The translations under genes and the position numbers were made by a program. Shown piece by piece: positions 1 to 8,577 of a stretch of 64,000 nucleotides of DNA; position 1 is the stretch's first letter; each line of letters starts with the position of its first letter. The notes beneath the pieces were generated by a model. That model did no database searches, was not told where the DNA came from, and saw only the letters and a list, made by a program, of their open reading frames with translations. Source of the stretch: Bacteroidota bacterium (GTDB lineage: Bacteria > Bacteroidota > Bacteroidia > M30B66); contig JAIXYK010000046.1 of NCBI GenBank assembly GCA_027490225.1, positions 1 to 64,000 of the forward strand. The letters are read 5' to 3'.

Positions 1-462
1 AATCCTGCGAATGGTAATTTTACATTAATCGCTAATTTATCTGCAATGGAACCAGCAAATACGTGGGTAGATACAACTATTGGCATACCATTTAGTTCTG
101 ATAGTGGCTATATCGCTTTAAAATATAAAACCATAGGTGCAGCCTGGAGAGTTTATGCATTTGACGATATTACCATCAGCGAAGATCCTTTAGCAATTCA
201 CAATTTAAATAGTTTAGAAAATGGTATAAATGTATTTCCAAATCCAACTTCAGGAAACATAACCATTCATTCAGAAATTGAATTTAAAAATGCCAATATT
301 ACATTATATAATATGCAAGGACAAAAATTAATTGATTTCAAAAATGTAAATGCAACATCTTTTCAAATCCCTAAAATGGACTTACCAAGTGGAATTTATT
401 TCATAAACATAAAAGAAAATAATATGCTTATTGCAACAAAGAAATTGGTTATAGGATATTAA
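1..462 (+). CDS. C-terminal part of a T9SS-exported protein (5' end outside window)
   Basis: The frame is open from the first base, so this is the 3' end of a longer gene. The first ~60 visible residues look like the end of a jelly-roll/choice-of-anchor-J-type domain (GYIALKYKT, then WRVYAFDDITI). After a short linker comes a typical type A sorting domain: VFPNPTSGNITI, LYNMQGQKL, LPSGIYFINI and a final Lys-rich strand ending in GY. Known from the family: such domains direct export across the outer membrane by the type IX secretion system and are removed at the surface. The catalytic or binding part lies upstream of the window, so the function cannot be named. A terminator follows at 504-541. 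Confidence 0.85.
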   Translation, partial: NPANGNFTLIANLSAMEPANTWVDTTIGIPFSSDSGYIALKYKTIGAAWRVYAFDDITISEDPLAIHNLNSLENGINVFPNPTSGNITIHSEIEFKNANITLYNMQGQKLIDFKNVNATSFQIPKMDLPSGIYFINIKENNMLIATKKLVIGY

Positions 463-503
463 AGGTAAGATAACCTTCATTTTAACCATTCAAAATGGTT
501 CAT

Positions 504-541
504 AAAAAAAGCTCTGTAATATTTAAACTACAGAGCTTTTT
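504..541. terminator. Bidirectional intrinsic terminator
   Basis: Perfect 8-bp stem GCTCTGTA (511-518) / TACAGAGC (529-536) with a 10-nt loop, seven A before it and five T after it. It can end the T9SS gene on the plus strand and the tRNA-Asp transcript on the minus strand. Confidence 0.8.
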
Positions 542-553
542 GATTTTCAGTTG

Positions 554-627
554 CGGACCGGACGGGACTCGAACCCGCGACCTCCGCCGTGACAGGGCGG
601 CATTCTAACCAACTGAACTACCGGTCC
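554..627 (-). tRNA. tRNA-Asp (anticodon GTC)
   Basis: On the minus strand a 74-nt cloverleaf begins GGACCGG and ends CCGGTCC plus discriminator G; these form a perfect 7-bp acceptor stem. The anticodon loop is CTGTCAC, giving anticodon GTC (bases 591-593 on the plus strand), flanked by the stem CCGCC/GGCGG. The T-arm has GGTTCGAGTCC. The 3' CCA is not encoded (CAA follows), so it must be added after transcription. It has its own promoter (644-674) and probably ends at the hairpin at 504-541. Confidence 0.97.
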
Positions 628-643
628 TTTTTTGAATGGATGG

Positions 644-674
644 CAAAAGTAGTATTAAAAATCGTTCCTGCAAA
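644..674 (-). promoter_or_regulatory. Promoter of tRNA-Asp, Bacteroidota -33/-7 type
   Basis: Reading the minus strand: TTTG (674-671), exactly 19 nt, then TACTTTTG (651-644), ending 16 bp before the tRNA 5' end. This matches the known Bacteroidota consensus TTTG-N19-TAnnTTTG without mismatch and is the best promoter in the window. Confidence 0.85.
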
Positions 675-696
675 TTTTTATTAAAAAAAATCTCAT

Positions 697-730
697 TTTG
701 TTAAGAGAACTTCTAAAAAGCTTAGTTTTG
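697..730 (+). promoter_or_regulatory. Probable promoter of the ceramidase-like gene
   Basis: TTTG (697-700), 22 nt, TAGTTTTG (723-730), with the ATG 14 nt further on. Both boxes are perfect; the spacer is at the long end of the accepted range. Confidence 0.55.
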
Positions 731-744
731 AGCAGTTCTGAAAA

Positions 745-2448
745 ATGCTAATAGGCTGCGCAAAATCTAAGGTTGTATTCAATAAAGTTAGTCATGCTCT
801 GCATGGTTATGGACAAATTAACCAGTTGAGCGATGGGGCTGAAACGGATTTGTTTGCCCGTGCTTTTGTTTTTAAATACGAAAAAGAATTTCTGTCAATT
901 GTAAATCTTGAATGTGGTTTTGTTTCCCATCACCTCAAATTGGCCATTGTAAAGCAATTAAATGCCAAAGGAATTGCAGAAATTAAAATGGAAAACCTAA
1001 TGTTATGTGCACAGCATACACATGCAGCTCCCGGCGGTCACGGACATTATGCTGCCTTTAACATTACTACAAAAGGCTTTAGACCCGATGTATTTGAAAG
1101 CTATAAAACAGCTTGTATCAATGCAATTACGCTTGCAATAAAGGATTTAGAAAAGGCGAGTATTTTCTTAAATGCAGATAATTTCGAAGTGGATGCTGAT
1201 GTTGCTTTTAATAGAAGTTTTGATGCATACATGGAAAATCCTGATGTTCCAGATTTGAACGATGCTCAAACAAATTTGGCTTTAGATAGGATGATGAAGC
1301 AACTTAGAATTACGAATAAGAATGGTGGAAATAAAGGCGTAATAAATTTTTTCGGTGTTCAGTCAAATTCCATCGGAGTAGACAATACAAAGATTCATTC
1401 AGATAATAAAGGATATGCTGCTTCGCTCTTAGAAAATGATCAAACCGAAGAGAAACCATTCGTTGCAGCTTTTTGTGCTTCTGCAGCAGCAGACGTTTCT
1501 CCTAATTATCACGGAAGAGGAAAGTGGTGGCCAAGGGGTAAATACGAAGATGCATTTAAGTCGGCATATTTCAATGGTTTTCTGCAATTTGAAAAAGCAA
1601 AAACGCTGATTGAAAAAGAAGAACATCAAATACCCATTTCCAATCGTTTAAAATCAGCATTGGCTTATTTCGATTTTTCAAGTATAGATTGTGATGCAAC
1701 ATTTACCGATGATAAAATAGTGCATGAAACTGGCGAAGCAACCATTGGTCTTTCATTTTTAGAAGGTTCAGAAATAGATTGTCCGGGAATTGATAGCGTT
1801 TCTTCTTCAGCTGTTAGTTTAATGAGCGGTTATTTAAAAACTTTTAGGAAGATTCCTGTGATTAATTCACTGCGAAAACGAACGATAGAAAAACGTTTGT
1901 ATGAAGCGCATGGAAACAAGAAAATTGTAATTGAGTTACAAGCAAAGAAAATTTTAGGGTTTAGTAACTTAAAAAAATTACCATTGTCGAATGTGTTAAC
2001 TGAAACAATGGATGAAATAAAAAAACAATATAGCAATGGAGCCTTAAAAGAAAATACTTGGTTGCCAGTAATATTGCCAGTGCAGTTATTTGTAATCGGG
2101 GAAATTGCCATAGTTGGATTTCCTGGCGATATTTCTACCAAAGGAGGAGAACGTTTGAGACTTAGTATTTTAAACGATTTAGAGAATGAAGGGATTTTAG
2201 ATGTGATTATTGTTTCTTATGCCAATGAGTTTTTCGGGTATTGTACCACCGAAAAAGAGTATGATTTACAGAAATTCGAAGGAGGCTTCACAACGTTTGG
2301 AAAATATACTATGGCAGCATTCCAAACTACTTTCCAAAAAACGGGAAAACTACTCTTTGGAGCATCGAATATTAAAAGTAGCATTAAAAAAATACAACCT
2401 CCGGAGTTTTCTCAAGAGGAATTATCAAAACGTACATTTAAGTTATAA
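745..2448 (+). CDS. Neutral/alkaline ceramidase-like protein, divergent metal site
   Basis: 567 aa, matching the catalytic domain of neutral/alkaline ceramidases (enzymes that cleave the N-acyl bond of ceramide). Family blocks in order: GYGQ near residue 21, FARAFVF (38-44), HTHAAPGG (91-98), INFFGVQSNSI (~200-210), ADVSPN with the likely nucleophile Ser252, PGDISTKGGERLR (~460-472) and GYCTTEKEYDLQKFEGG (from 498). In the Pseudomonas enzyme zinc is held by two His, a Glu and a Tyr. Here the first His and the Tyr (Y499) are kept, but the second His position reads Gln206 and the Glu position reads Asp462. There is no signal peptide, and the C-terminal Ig-like domain of longer relatives is missing, so a cytoplasmic location and an altered substrate or metal are possible. 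The last 6 bp overlap the convergent sensor gene. Confidence 0.8.
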   Translation: MLIGCAKSKVVFNKVSHALHGYGQINQLSDGAETDLFARAFVFKYEKEFLSIVNLECGFVSHHLKLAIVKQLNAKGIAEIKMENLMLCAQHTHAAPGGHGHYAAFNITTKGFRPDVFESYKTACINAITLAIKDLEKASIFLNADNFEVDADVAFNRSFDAYMENPDVPDLNDAQTNLALDRMMKQLRITNKNGGNKGVINFFGVQSNSIGVDNTKIHSDNKGYAASLLENDQTEEKPFVAAFCASAAADVSPNYHGRGKWWPRGKYEDAFKSAYFNGFLQFEKAKTLIEKEEHQIPISNRLKSALAYFDFSSIDCDATFTDDKIVHETGEATIGLSFLEGSEIDCPGIDSVSSSAVSLMSGYLKTFRKIPVINSLRKRTIEKRLYEAHGNKKIVIELQAKKILGFSNLKKLPLSNVLTETMDEIKKQYSNGALKENTWLPVILPVQLFVIGEIAIVGFPGDISTKGGERLRLSILNDLENEGILDVIIVSYANEFFGYCTTEKEYDLQKFEGGFTTFGKYTMAAFQTTFQKTGKLLFGASNIKSSIKKIQPPEFSQEELSKRTFKL

Positions 2449-5400
2449 ACGAATTCCGATGATTAATACATCATCAACTTGTTCGTGTTTGCCTCTCCAT
2501 TCCTCAAAAAACAAATCCAATAACATTTCTTGTTTTTGCATGGATTCATTTTTAATCTCAATTAAATAATCACGCAAGCGCTTAGAGAGAAGTTTTTTAC
2601 CCAAGGCTCCACCGAATTGGTCTGAATATCCATCAGTTAATAAGTATATAGTATCGCCCGATTCTAATTCAAAAATTTGGTTTATAAATGGCTCTTTTTG
2701 CTCTTGATTAAAGCCTCCAATCGGATTTTTATTGGGCTTGATAATTTCCATATACTCTCCAAAATTATCTTTTGTTAAAAGAGCATCTGAATCAAGTTTA
2801 TTTTTCCTGACAATCCAAAGTGGCCTATTTGCGCCTGCATATTGGAATTTATTTTCCTTAAAATTGAATGAGCAAATTACCATGTCCATTCCATCATGGT
2901 TATCTGTTTCTTCTTGTTTTAATGCTCTCTCAATACCCTTATCTAATTGATTTAATATTTCTGAGGGTTTGGTAATATTTTTTTCATTAATTATCTGATT
3001 GAATAAATTGGTTCCAATCATACTCATAAATGCGCCAGGTACACCATGGCCAGTGCAATCTGCTGCCGCCAGTATTATTTCATCCTCTTTTTTTGCAAAT
3101 GCATAAAAATCTCCACTTACAATATCTTTTGGCTTGTATAAAATGAATGAATCGGGCAAATGTTTTTTTATGATGTCGCTGTATGGTAATGTTGCCAATT
3201 GAATGCGTTTGGCATACCTGATACTATCTGTTATTGATAGATTTTTTTGCTCAATAATATTACTGTTAATTCTCAATTCATCTCTTTGATTTTCAATCTC
3301 TTCTTTTTGCCTAACAACTTCAATTGTGCGTTCTCCAATTAAATCTTCCAATCTTCTTTTCTCCAGCCTCAAATTACGTTCTCTGAATTTAACAAACGCA
3401 ACAATAATTATGATTAAAATAACAGCTGAAATTGTGTAAAACCACCACGTCATCCAAAATGGTGGTGTAATTTCAAAACTAAATGTTAACGGCGTTTTAT
3501 TCCAAATTCCATCGTTATTACACGACTTAACCAAGAAACGGTAATTCCCGGGATTTAAGTTATTATATGTTGCAAAATTTAGTTGTGTTGGTGTTTGCCA
3601 AGTATCATCAAATCCCTCAAGTTTATACTGATAAAAAACTTTTTCAGGATCGCTGAAACAAATACCATTAAAATAAAAACTGAGGTAATTTTTTTTGTAA
3701 TTTAATTTCGTATTGTCAGCAAATATAGTGTCTTGAAATACCTTAACTGCATATAATTTTGTAATTGATTCAACCGGATTGGTTTTAAATTGAGCCGTAT
3801 TAAATTGTAAAACGCCATTAATTGTTCCAAAGAAAATAGTTCCATTTTCGTCCAAAAAGGAAGCGTTGGGTTTCGTTTCAATTCTGGAATTTTTATCAAT
3901 TTTATTATAAATAATTGATTTCTTTTTGGATGGATCAAATTGGCAAATGCCTTTATTGGTTCCTAGCCAAATCCTATTGTTAGAATCGCATTCTATTAAG
4001 GTTATGAAGTTTGAAGATAAGCCATCTAAAATGGTGTAATTCGTAAAAATATTATCATTAAAACTGTAAATACCACCACCTTCTGTTGCAATCCAAATTG
4101 TTCCGTTAGGGCTTTTTGAAATTGAAGAAATTGCTGGATTTATTGGAATGTTAGTGTTTTTTAAAACAGTAAATTTTTCTTTATCATAAATTGTTAATCC
4201 ACTGCTCGCTGATCCAATCCAAATTTTGCCTAAATTATCTTCTTGTATATCGGTATTACTGATATCTGCCAAGCCATCTCGTTTTGTAAATGTCTTGATA
4301 GAATTTTCCTTTGGGTTAAATACTGCCAAACCTCTCAGCATTGAAATCCATATTTTTCCTTTGCTGTCTTTTTTTAGGGTATGAACGTATTGCTCATTAA
4401 ATGTGGGAATATCAAGTAATGGTATTTTACCTTGAAACCTATCAACAGTATAGTTTTGAGGATGAATCAATAAAATTCCGGCTCCCCATGTACTTACCCA
4501 AATTGTTCCACTTTTATCTTCAATAATAGATGTAACTTCTATCTCTTCTCCATTTGTAAGAAAATCAATTTTTCTAAAATCAGTTAAACTTCTGTTTTCC
4601 GATAAGTAAATTCCATTGTTACTTCCACACCATAATCTGCCTTTGCTATCTTTCAGTACTGCTCCAATGGGAGTATTGGTTGCGACTTTTGATTTAAGAA
4701 ATGCTTTAAATTGATTACCCCGGTAACACGATAATCCATTTTGATTTGTTCCAATCCAAATATTTCCTTCACGATCTTCCAGCAAACATCTCACTTTGTT
4801 TTCGCTCAGTCCATTTATTTCATTAATCGTGGTGATATCCTCTTTTTTATTTGAAATTGCAAACCCTCCTCCCCAAGTTCCAATCATAATATTCCCCTGT
4901 CTATTTTTCTTTAAAGTAGTAACAAAGTTGGATTGCAATTTTTCATTTTCACTATTAAATGCAACAAATTTTTTTAATTGCTTTGAGTACTTAAAAGCGC
5001 CTGAAGTTACTGTACCCAGCCAAATATCATTATTCCCATCTTCAACAATACTCGAAAACTGCACAAATTCTACTCCTTTAGGTAAATAAAATTCGAATTC
5101 TTTTGTTACATTATTTAATAATTTAATTCCTAAATCCGTAACAAACCACATTCTGTTCTGATAGTCATGTAAAACGCTTGTAACATCTCTGGTCAATCCT
5201 TTTGTATTATCAAACCGCTCGTATTTCCTGTTTTTAATGTTTTCGAGTAAGTCTTTTCCATTTACTTTAATCGCACCAGAACCTTGGGTGCCAAACCAAA
5301 CATTACCATTTTTGTCGGGATAAATGCAAAATATTCGTTTGGTTTCTTTTTCTAATAAGCTAGATTCAAATTTGTTTTTATTCCAGTAACTGATACTTCC

Positions 5401-5685
5401 ATTTTCGTGACCGAACAATATAATTCCTTCATCAGTTTCATAAATGGCTGTTACTTTATTATCGCCTAAACCGTCTTTTATAGTGTAGTTTTTAAATACA
5501 TGCCCATCAAATTTTGAAACACCCATACTGGTGCCAATCCAAATATATCCTTGTTTATCTTGTATTAATGAATTTATTCGAGAATGCGGCAATCCGTCAT
5601 CTAGTGTATAATTTGCAAAATATAACTGCTGGGTTTGGGCAGTTAATCCACAAAAAAGTAATAATAGGAATATTAAGTAGCGCAT
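2443..5685 (-). CDS. Beta-propeller sensor with SpoIIE-type serine phosphatase
   Basis: 1080 aa. A signal peptide (1-18) is followed by about 14 Reg_prop-type propeller repeats with the recurring core IWIGT (residues ~20-600), a Y_Y_Y domain (~640-735; FYQYKLEGFDDTW), one membrane helix (~744-766), a Lys/Glu-rich coiled coil (~770-830) and a C-terminal PP2C-like SpoIIE domain. Metal-binding Asp residues are visible in IVSGDFY, AAADCTGHGVPGAFMS, DGMDMVI and LLTDGYSDQFGG. It has the periplasmic half of a hybrid two-component sensor, but the output is a protein phosphatase rather than a histidine kinase. The likely substrate is an anti-sigma or anti-anti-sigma (STAS) phosphoprotein; no such gene is adjacent. 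A weak promoter (TTTG-N17-TATATTG) lies at 5702-5730. Confidence 0.9.
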   Translation of the reverse strand: MRYLIFLLLLFCGLTAQTQQLYFANYTLDDGLPHSRINSLIQDKQGYIWIGTSMGVSKFDGHVFKNYTIKDGLGDNKVTAIYETDEGIILFGHENGSISYWNKNKFESSLLEKETKRIFCIYPDKNGNVWFGTQGSGAIKVNGKDLLENIKNRKYERFDNTKGLTRDVTSVLHDYQNRMWFVTDLGIKLLNNVTKEFEFYLPKGVEFVQFSSIVEDGNNDIWLGTVTSGAFKYSKQLKKFVAFNSENEKLQSNFVTTLKKNRQGNIMIGTWGGGFAISNKKEDITTINEINGLSENKVRCLLEDREGNIWIGTNQNGLSCYRGNQFKAFLKSKVATNTPIGAVLKDSKGRLWCGSNNGIYLSENRSLTDFRKIDFLTNGEEIEVTSIIEDKSGTIWVSTWGAGILLIHPQNYTVDRFQGKIPLLDIPTFNEQYVHTLKKDSKGKIWISMLRGLAVFNPKENSIKTFTKRDGLADISNTDIQEDNLGKIWIGSASSGLTIYDKEKFTVLKNTNIPINPAISSISKSPNGTIWIATEGGGIYSFNDNIFTNYTILDGLSSNFITLIECDSNNRIWLGTNKGICQFDPSKKKSIIYNKIDKNSRIETKPNASFLDENGTIFFGTINGVLQFNTAQFKTNPVESITKLYAVKVFQDTIFADNTKLNYKKNYLSFYFNGICFSDPEKVFYQYKLEGFDDTWQTPTQLNFATYNNLNPGNYRFLVKSCNNDGIWNKTPLTFSFEITPPFWMTWWFYTISAVILIIIIVAFVKFRERNLRLEKRRLEDLIGERTIEVVRQKEEIENQRDELRINSNIIEQKNLSITDSIRYAKRIQLATLPYSDIIKKHLPDSFILYKPKDIVSGDFYAFAKKEDEIILAAADCTGHGVPGAFMSMIGTNLFNQIINEKNITKPSEILNQLDKGIERALKQEETDNHDGMDMVICSFNFKENKFQYAGANRPLWIVRKNKLDSDALLTKDNFGEYMEIIKPNKNPIGGFNQEQKEPFINQIFELESGDTIYLLTDGYSDQFGGALGKKLLSKRLRDYLIEIKNESMQKQEMLLDLFFEEWRGKHEQVDDVLIIGIRL

Positions 5686-5730
5686 TGTTTATTTGAAGAT
5701 GACAATATAAATAAATTCAGTCAATACAAA

Positions 5731-8577
5731 TTACCTTTGGCATATTTCTTTAAAATTGCAATAACTGCAAGTACTTACATCTTCCGTTTTTTCAAATTGA
5801 AATTTATCATTCAATAAATGTTCTATGAGTTGCTTAAATAGCAAAATGATATCTTCACTTTCTTCTATTTTAAATGTTGATTTATTATCAATATTTAATG
5901 CTTGAAAACCATCTGAAGGCTTTCTTAATGCGATGATTCCCGCTTTAACATCAGCATCGGGATATTTATCTCTTGCAATTAAAATGTAATGACATAATTG
6001 AAGCGCTTTGGCTTTATCAGCATCACCTAAAATATCAAATACATCTTTTAATTTTATTTCTTTTGGATCGAATTTTCCTGTTTTATAATCAGAAATTCTT
6101 AGCACTCCATTTTCTCTGTCAATTCTATCAACTTTACCTTCTAATAATACAGTTTCAACATTATTATTTATGTTAATTTGGATTGGAAAATTATATTTTT
6201 CTTCGAGTCCCAGCAGTTCTAAATACTGATTGTTTTCTTTTAATTCGGTAATAATTTTCTTTTCTGCCAATAAATAGTTTTCAGCCATTTTTTCTGCAGC
6301 TTTCCAAGTAAGGTGGTTTTGTCCATTGCTCAGCTCATCTTTGTCAACCAGTTTTTGAAAATTTTCAAGTATTCTTTCTTTGATTTCACCCAGCATTAAA
6401 TCAATGTCATTGGAATGAATAATTTTATTTAAATAGGGCGTATATACATCTTGCAAAGCTCCATGAATAGCTTCTCCAACTAAGTCCATTCCTATTTCAT
6501 CTTCACGTTCTGATTCTGCATAAATGTTTTCAATATACTGGAAATAATATTTTAGTGAACAAGCATTATACACCGAAAGTGCAGTAGGTGAGAACTTAGC
6601 AAATTCTCCATCTTTTCTTCGGGAATTTAATATTTTATCTATTATTTCTTTTGATTTTTCTATGCGAATCTCAAATTCTTCATATTTAGGAAGTTGAGGA
6701 ATGTAAAATGATTTATTAAATGATACATTTTCATACTTTAATTCTTCTTCAATTTGAGTAATGTATCTTGATTGCTCACCTTTACCAAATTCATCGGGTT
6801 CTGTATTATAAATTAGCCAAACATTTTCTGCTCTTTGCATTAACCTGTAAAAATGATAAGCAAATACTGCATCTCTTTCTTTGTAAGTAGGCAAACCAGC
6901 CATCTTGGCAATATCGAAAGGAATAAAAGAATTATGAGCTTTTGCTGATGGAATTACATTCTCATTTACAGACAATAGAATTAAATTTTTAAAATCTAAA
7001 TTCCTTGTTTCTAATATTCCCATAATCTGAAGACCTGTAAGAGGTTCTCCGTAGAATGCCAAAGTTTGTTGCTTTAACAACTGCATGAAAATCCTGTTTA
7101 ATGTCTTTACAGAATCAAATCCAACATAGTTATTTTTCCAATCAGCAATTCTATTTACAAATTTATAAATAGCAAATAATGCTTCAAAATCTAGATTAAC
7201 TAATGACTTATCTTCATTTTCGATTTCATTTTTAAGAAATTCAGTTAATTTAATAATGCATTGAATCGCAACTTCTACATTGTTATTCCAGGGAACAAAA
7301 ATAAATTCTATAATCTTGAAAGGAGATGGCGTATTATTGATTGGATCTAATAAGAATCGCTGAGATAAATAAATATAATTACTGTCTTGTATTTTTTTGA
7401 TTAATAATTGAATTCCATTTTTATCTAATGCATTATTTAAAGAAGGATTTCTTAATAATCTCAAAATATCTTTAAAATAATATACAGCATTATTTACGTT
7501 CGATGCTTGTATTTTACTTTTATTATGAATATCAAAAATTACCTGATATAAACTACAAATTGGCAACAAATACATTGGATATCCCATTGTGATATTTGTA
7601 TCATTTATATCTAATGGAAGCTGCTCCAGCATTGGCATCAGCAATTGTTCATCGCACAAAACCAAGGCTGTATCAGTAAGTAATTGTTCTTTTTTATTTA
7701 ATTCATTTATAATTCCGGAAGCAACTATTGTTTGACCTATATTTTTAGCAACACCAATTACTTCAATTTTTTTTGTTGTTTCTTTAAAATATGCTTTTGA
7801 AAATAGGAATTCTTTATTTGGAAATTCCTTTTTATGTTTTCTAATAAAATATCCAGCTTCATTTAAACTGTTTGAAACATAGTAAGGATCAGCGTCCCAG
7901 ATTAATGTAACTTTATTTCTTTTTTCTAGAAAATGAATAATTTTAATTTCTGAATTATTCAAGGCATTGAAACCTGCAAAAATTACTTTCTTCCAAATAA
8001 TTTTATCTTCATATTTATCAGTATTCTCGGCAAGTTCACGATAAGCCATTGCATTGGTGGCCATTTTCTTTTCCAATAAAAAACTCCTAAATGCATGGTA
8101 CCAAATTTTCATTCTTGACCAAAATCTTAAAAATTGCTCTTGGTTGGCTGTTATAACTATTCCATCTGGTGACCAACATTTTAAAGCATAAGCCGCATCA
8201 ATAGAACCAAAAAGCGTTTTTGTATCTACACAATACAAATCAATCTCTTGAAAATCGTGTAACAGTTGTTGTGCCCATGTTGAAAACACATCAAATGGCT
8301 CTGCGTGTTCTTTTTCAGTTTCGCAATAAACAGTATAAAAATCAAATAGCTGAGTTATTGGTTCACAAATAGTAACGTTGGTAATGTCCCTAACAAATTC
8401 TTCAGATGAAGTAATTTCAGGCAACCATTGCACAGCACTATTGATTTTATAAAGCGCTTTTCGAAAGAAAATCCCAGCTCTTTTATTTGGAAATATTATA
8501 ATTACTTCATCCGGGTTATCCTTATAATTTTCATAAAAATGCTCAGCTAAATTATCGAGAAAAGTATTTTCAATCAT
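5731..8577 (-). CDS. AddB/RexB-like PD-(D/E)XK nuclease of a RecBCD-type repair complex
   Basis: 948 aa. The N-terminal half has an inactivated helicase fold (VIIIFPNKRAGIFFRKAL at ~25-42). The C-terminal ~300 residues form a PD-(D/E)XK nuclease of the RecB type: VGEAIHGALQDVY, EGKVDRIDR, ISDYKTGKF. A Cys in YNACSLKYYF and three Cys in CSYCNFKEIC at the very end match the four ligands of the iron-sulfur staple found in AddB proteins. Known role: with an AddA helicase, resection of double-strand breaks for RecA loading. No addA is seen in this window. The start overlaps the end of the upstream T9SS gene by 8 bp, suggesting coupled translation. Confidence 0.85.
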   Translation of the reverse strand: MIENTFLDNLAEHFYENYKDNPDEVIIIFPNKRAGIFFRKALYKINSAVQWLPEITSSEEFVRDITNVTICEPITQLFDFYTVYCETEKEHAEPFDVFSTWAQQLLHDFQEIDLYCVDTKTLFGSIDAAYALKCWSPDGIVITANQEQFLRFWSRMKIWYHAFRSFLLEKKMATNAMAYRELAENTDKYEDKIIWKKVIFAGFNALNNSEIKIIHFLEKRNKVTLIWDADPYYVSNSLNEAGYFIRKHKKEFPNKEFLFSKAYFKETTKKIEVIGVAKNIGQTIVASGIINELNKKEQLLTDTALVLCDEQLLMPMLEQLPLDINDTNITMGYPMYLLPICSLYQVIFDIHNKSKIQASNVNNAVYYFKDILRLLRNPSLNNALDKNGIQLLIKKIQDSNYIYLSQRFLLDPINNTPSPFKIIEFIFVPWNNNVEVAIQCIIKLTEFLKNEIENEDKSLVNLDFEALFAIYKFVNRIADWKNNYVGFDSVKTLNRIFMQLLKQQTLAFYGEPLTGLQIMGILETRNLDFKNLILLSVNENVIPSAKAHNSFIPFDIAKMAGLPTYKERDAVFAYHFYRLMQRAENVWLIYNTEPDEFGKGEQSRYITQIEEELKYENVSFNKSFYIPQLPKYEEFEIRIEKSKEIIDKILNSRRKDGEFAKFSPTALSVYNACSLKYYFQYIENIYAESEREDEIGMDLVGEAIHGALQDVYTPYLNKIIHSNDIDLMLGEIKERILENFQKLVDKDELSNGQNHLTWKAAEKMAENYLLAEKKIITELKENNQYLELLGLEEKYNFPIQININNNVETVLLEGKVDRIDRENGVLRISDYKTGKFDPKEIKLKDVFDILGDADKAKALQLCHYILIARDKYPDADVKAGIIALRKPSDGFQALNIDNKSTFKIEESEDIILLFKQLIEHLLNDKFQFEKTEDVSTCSYCNFKEICQR

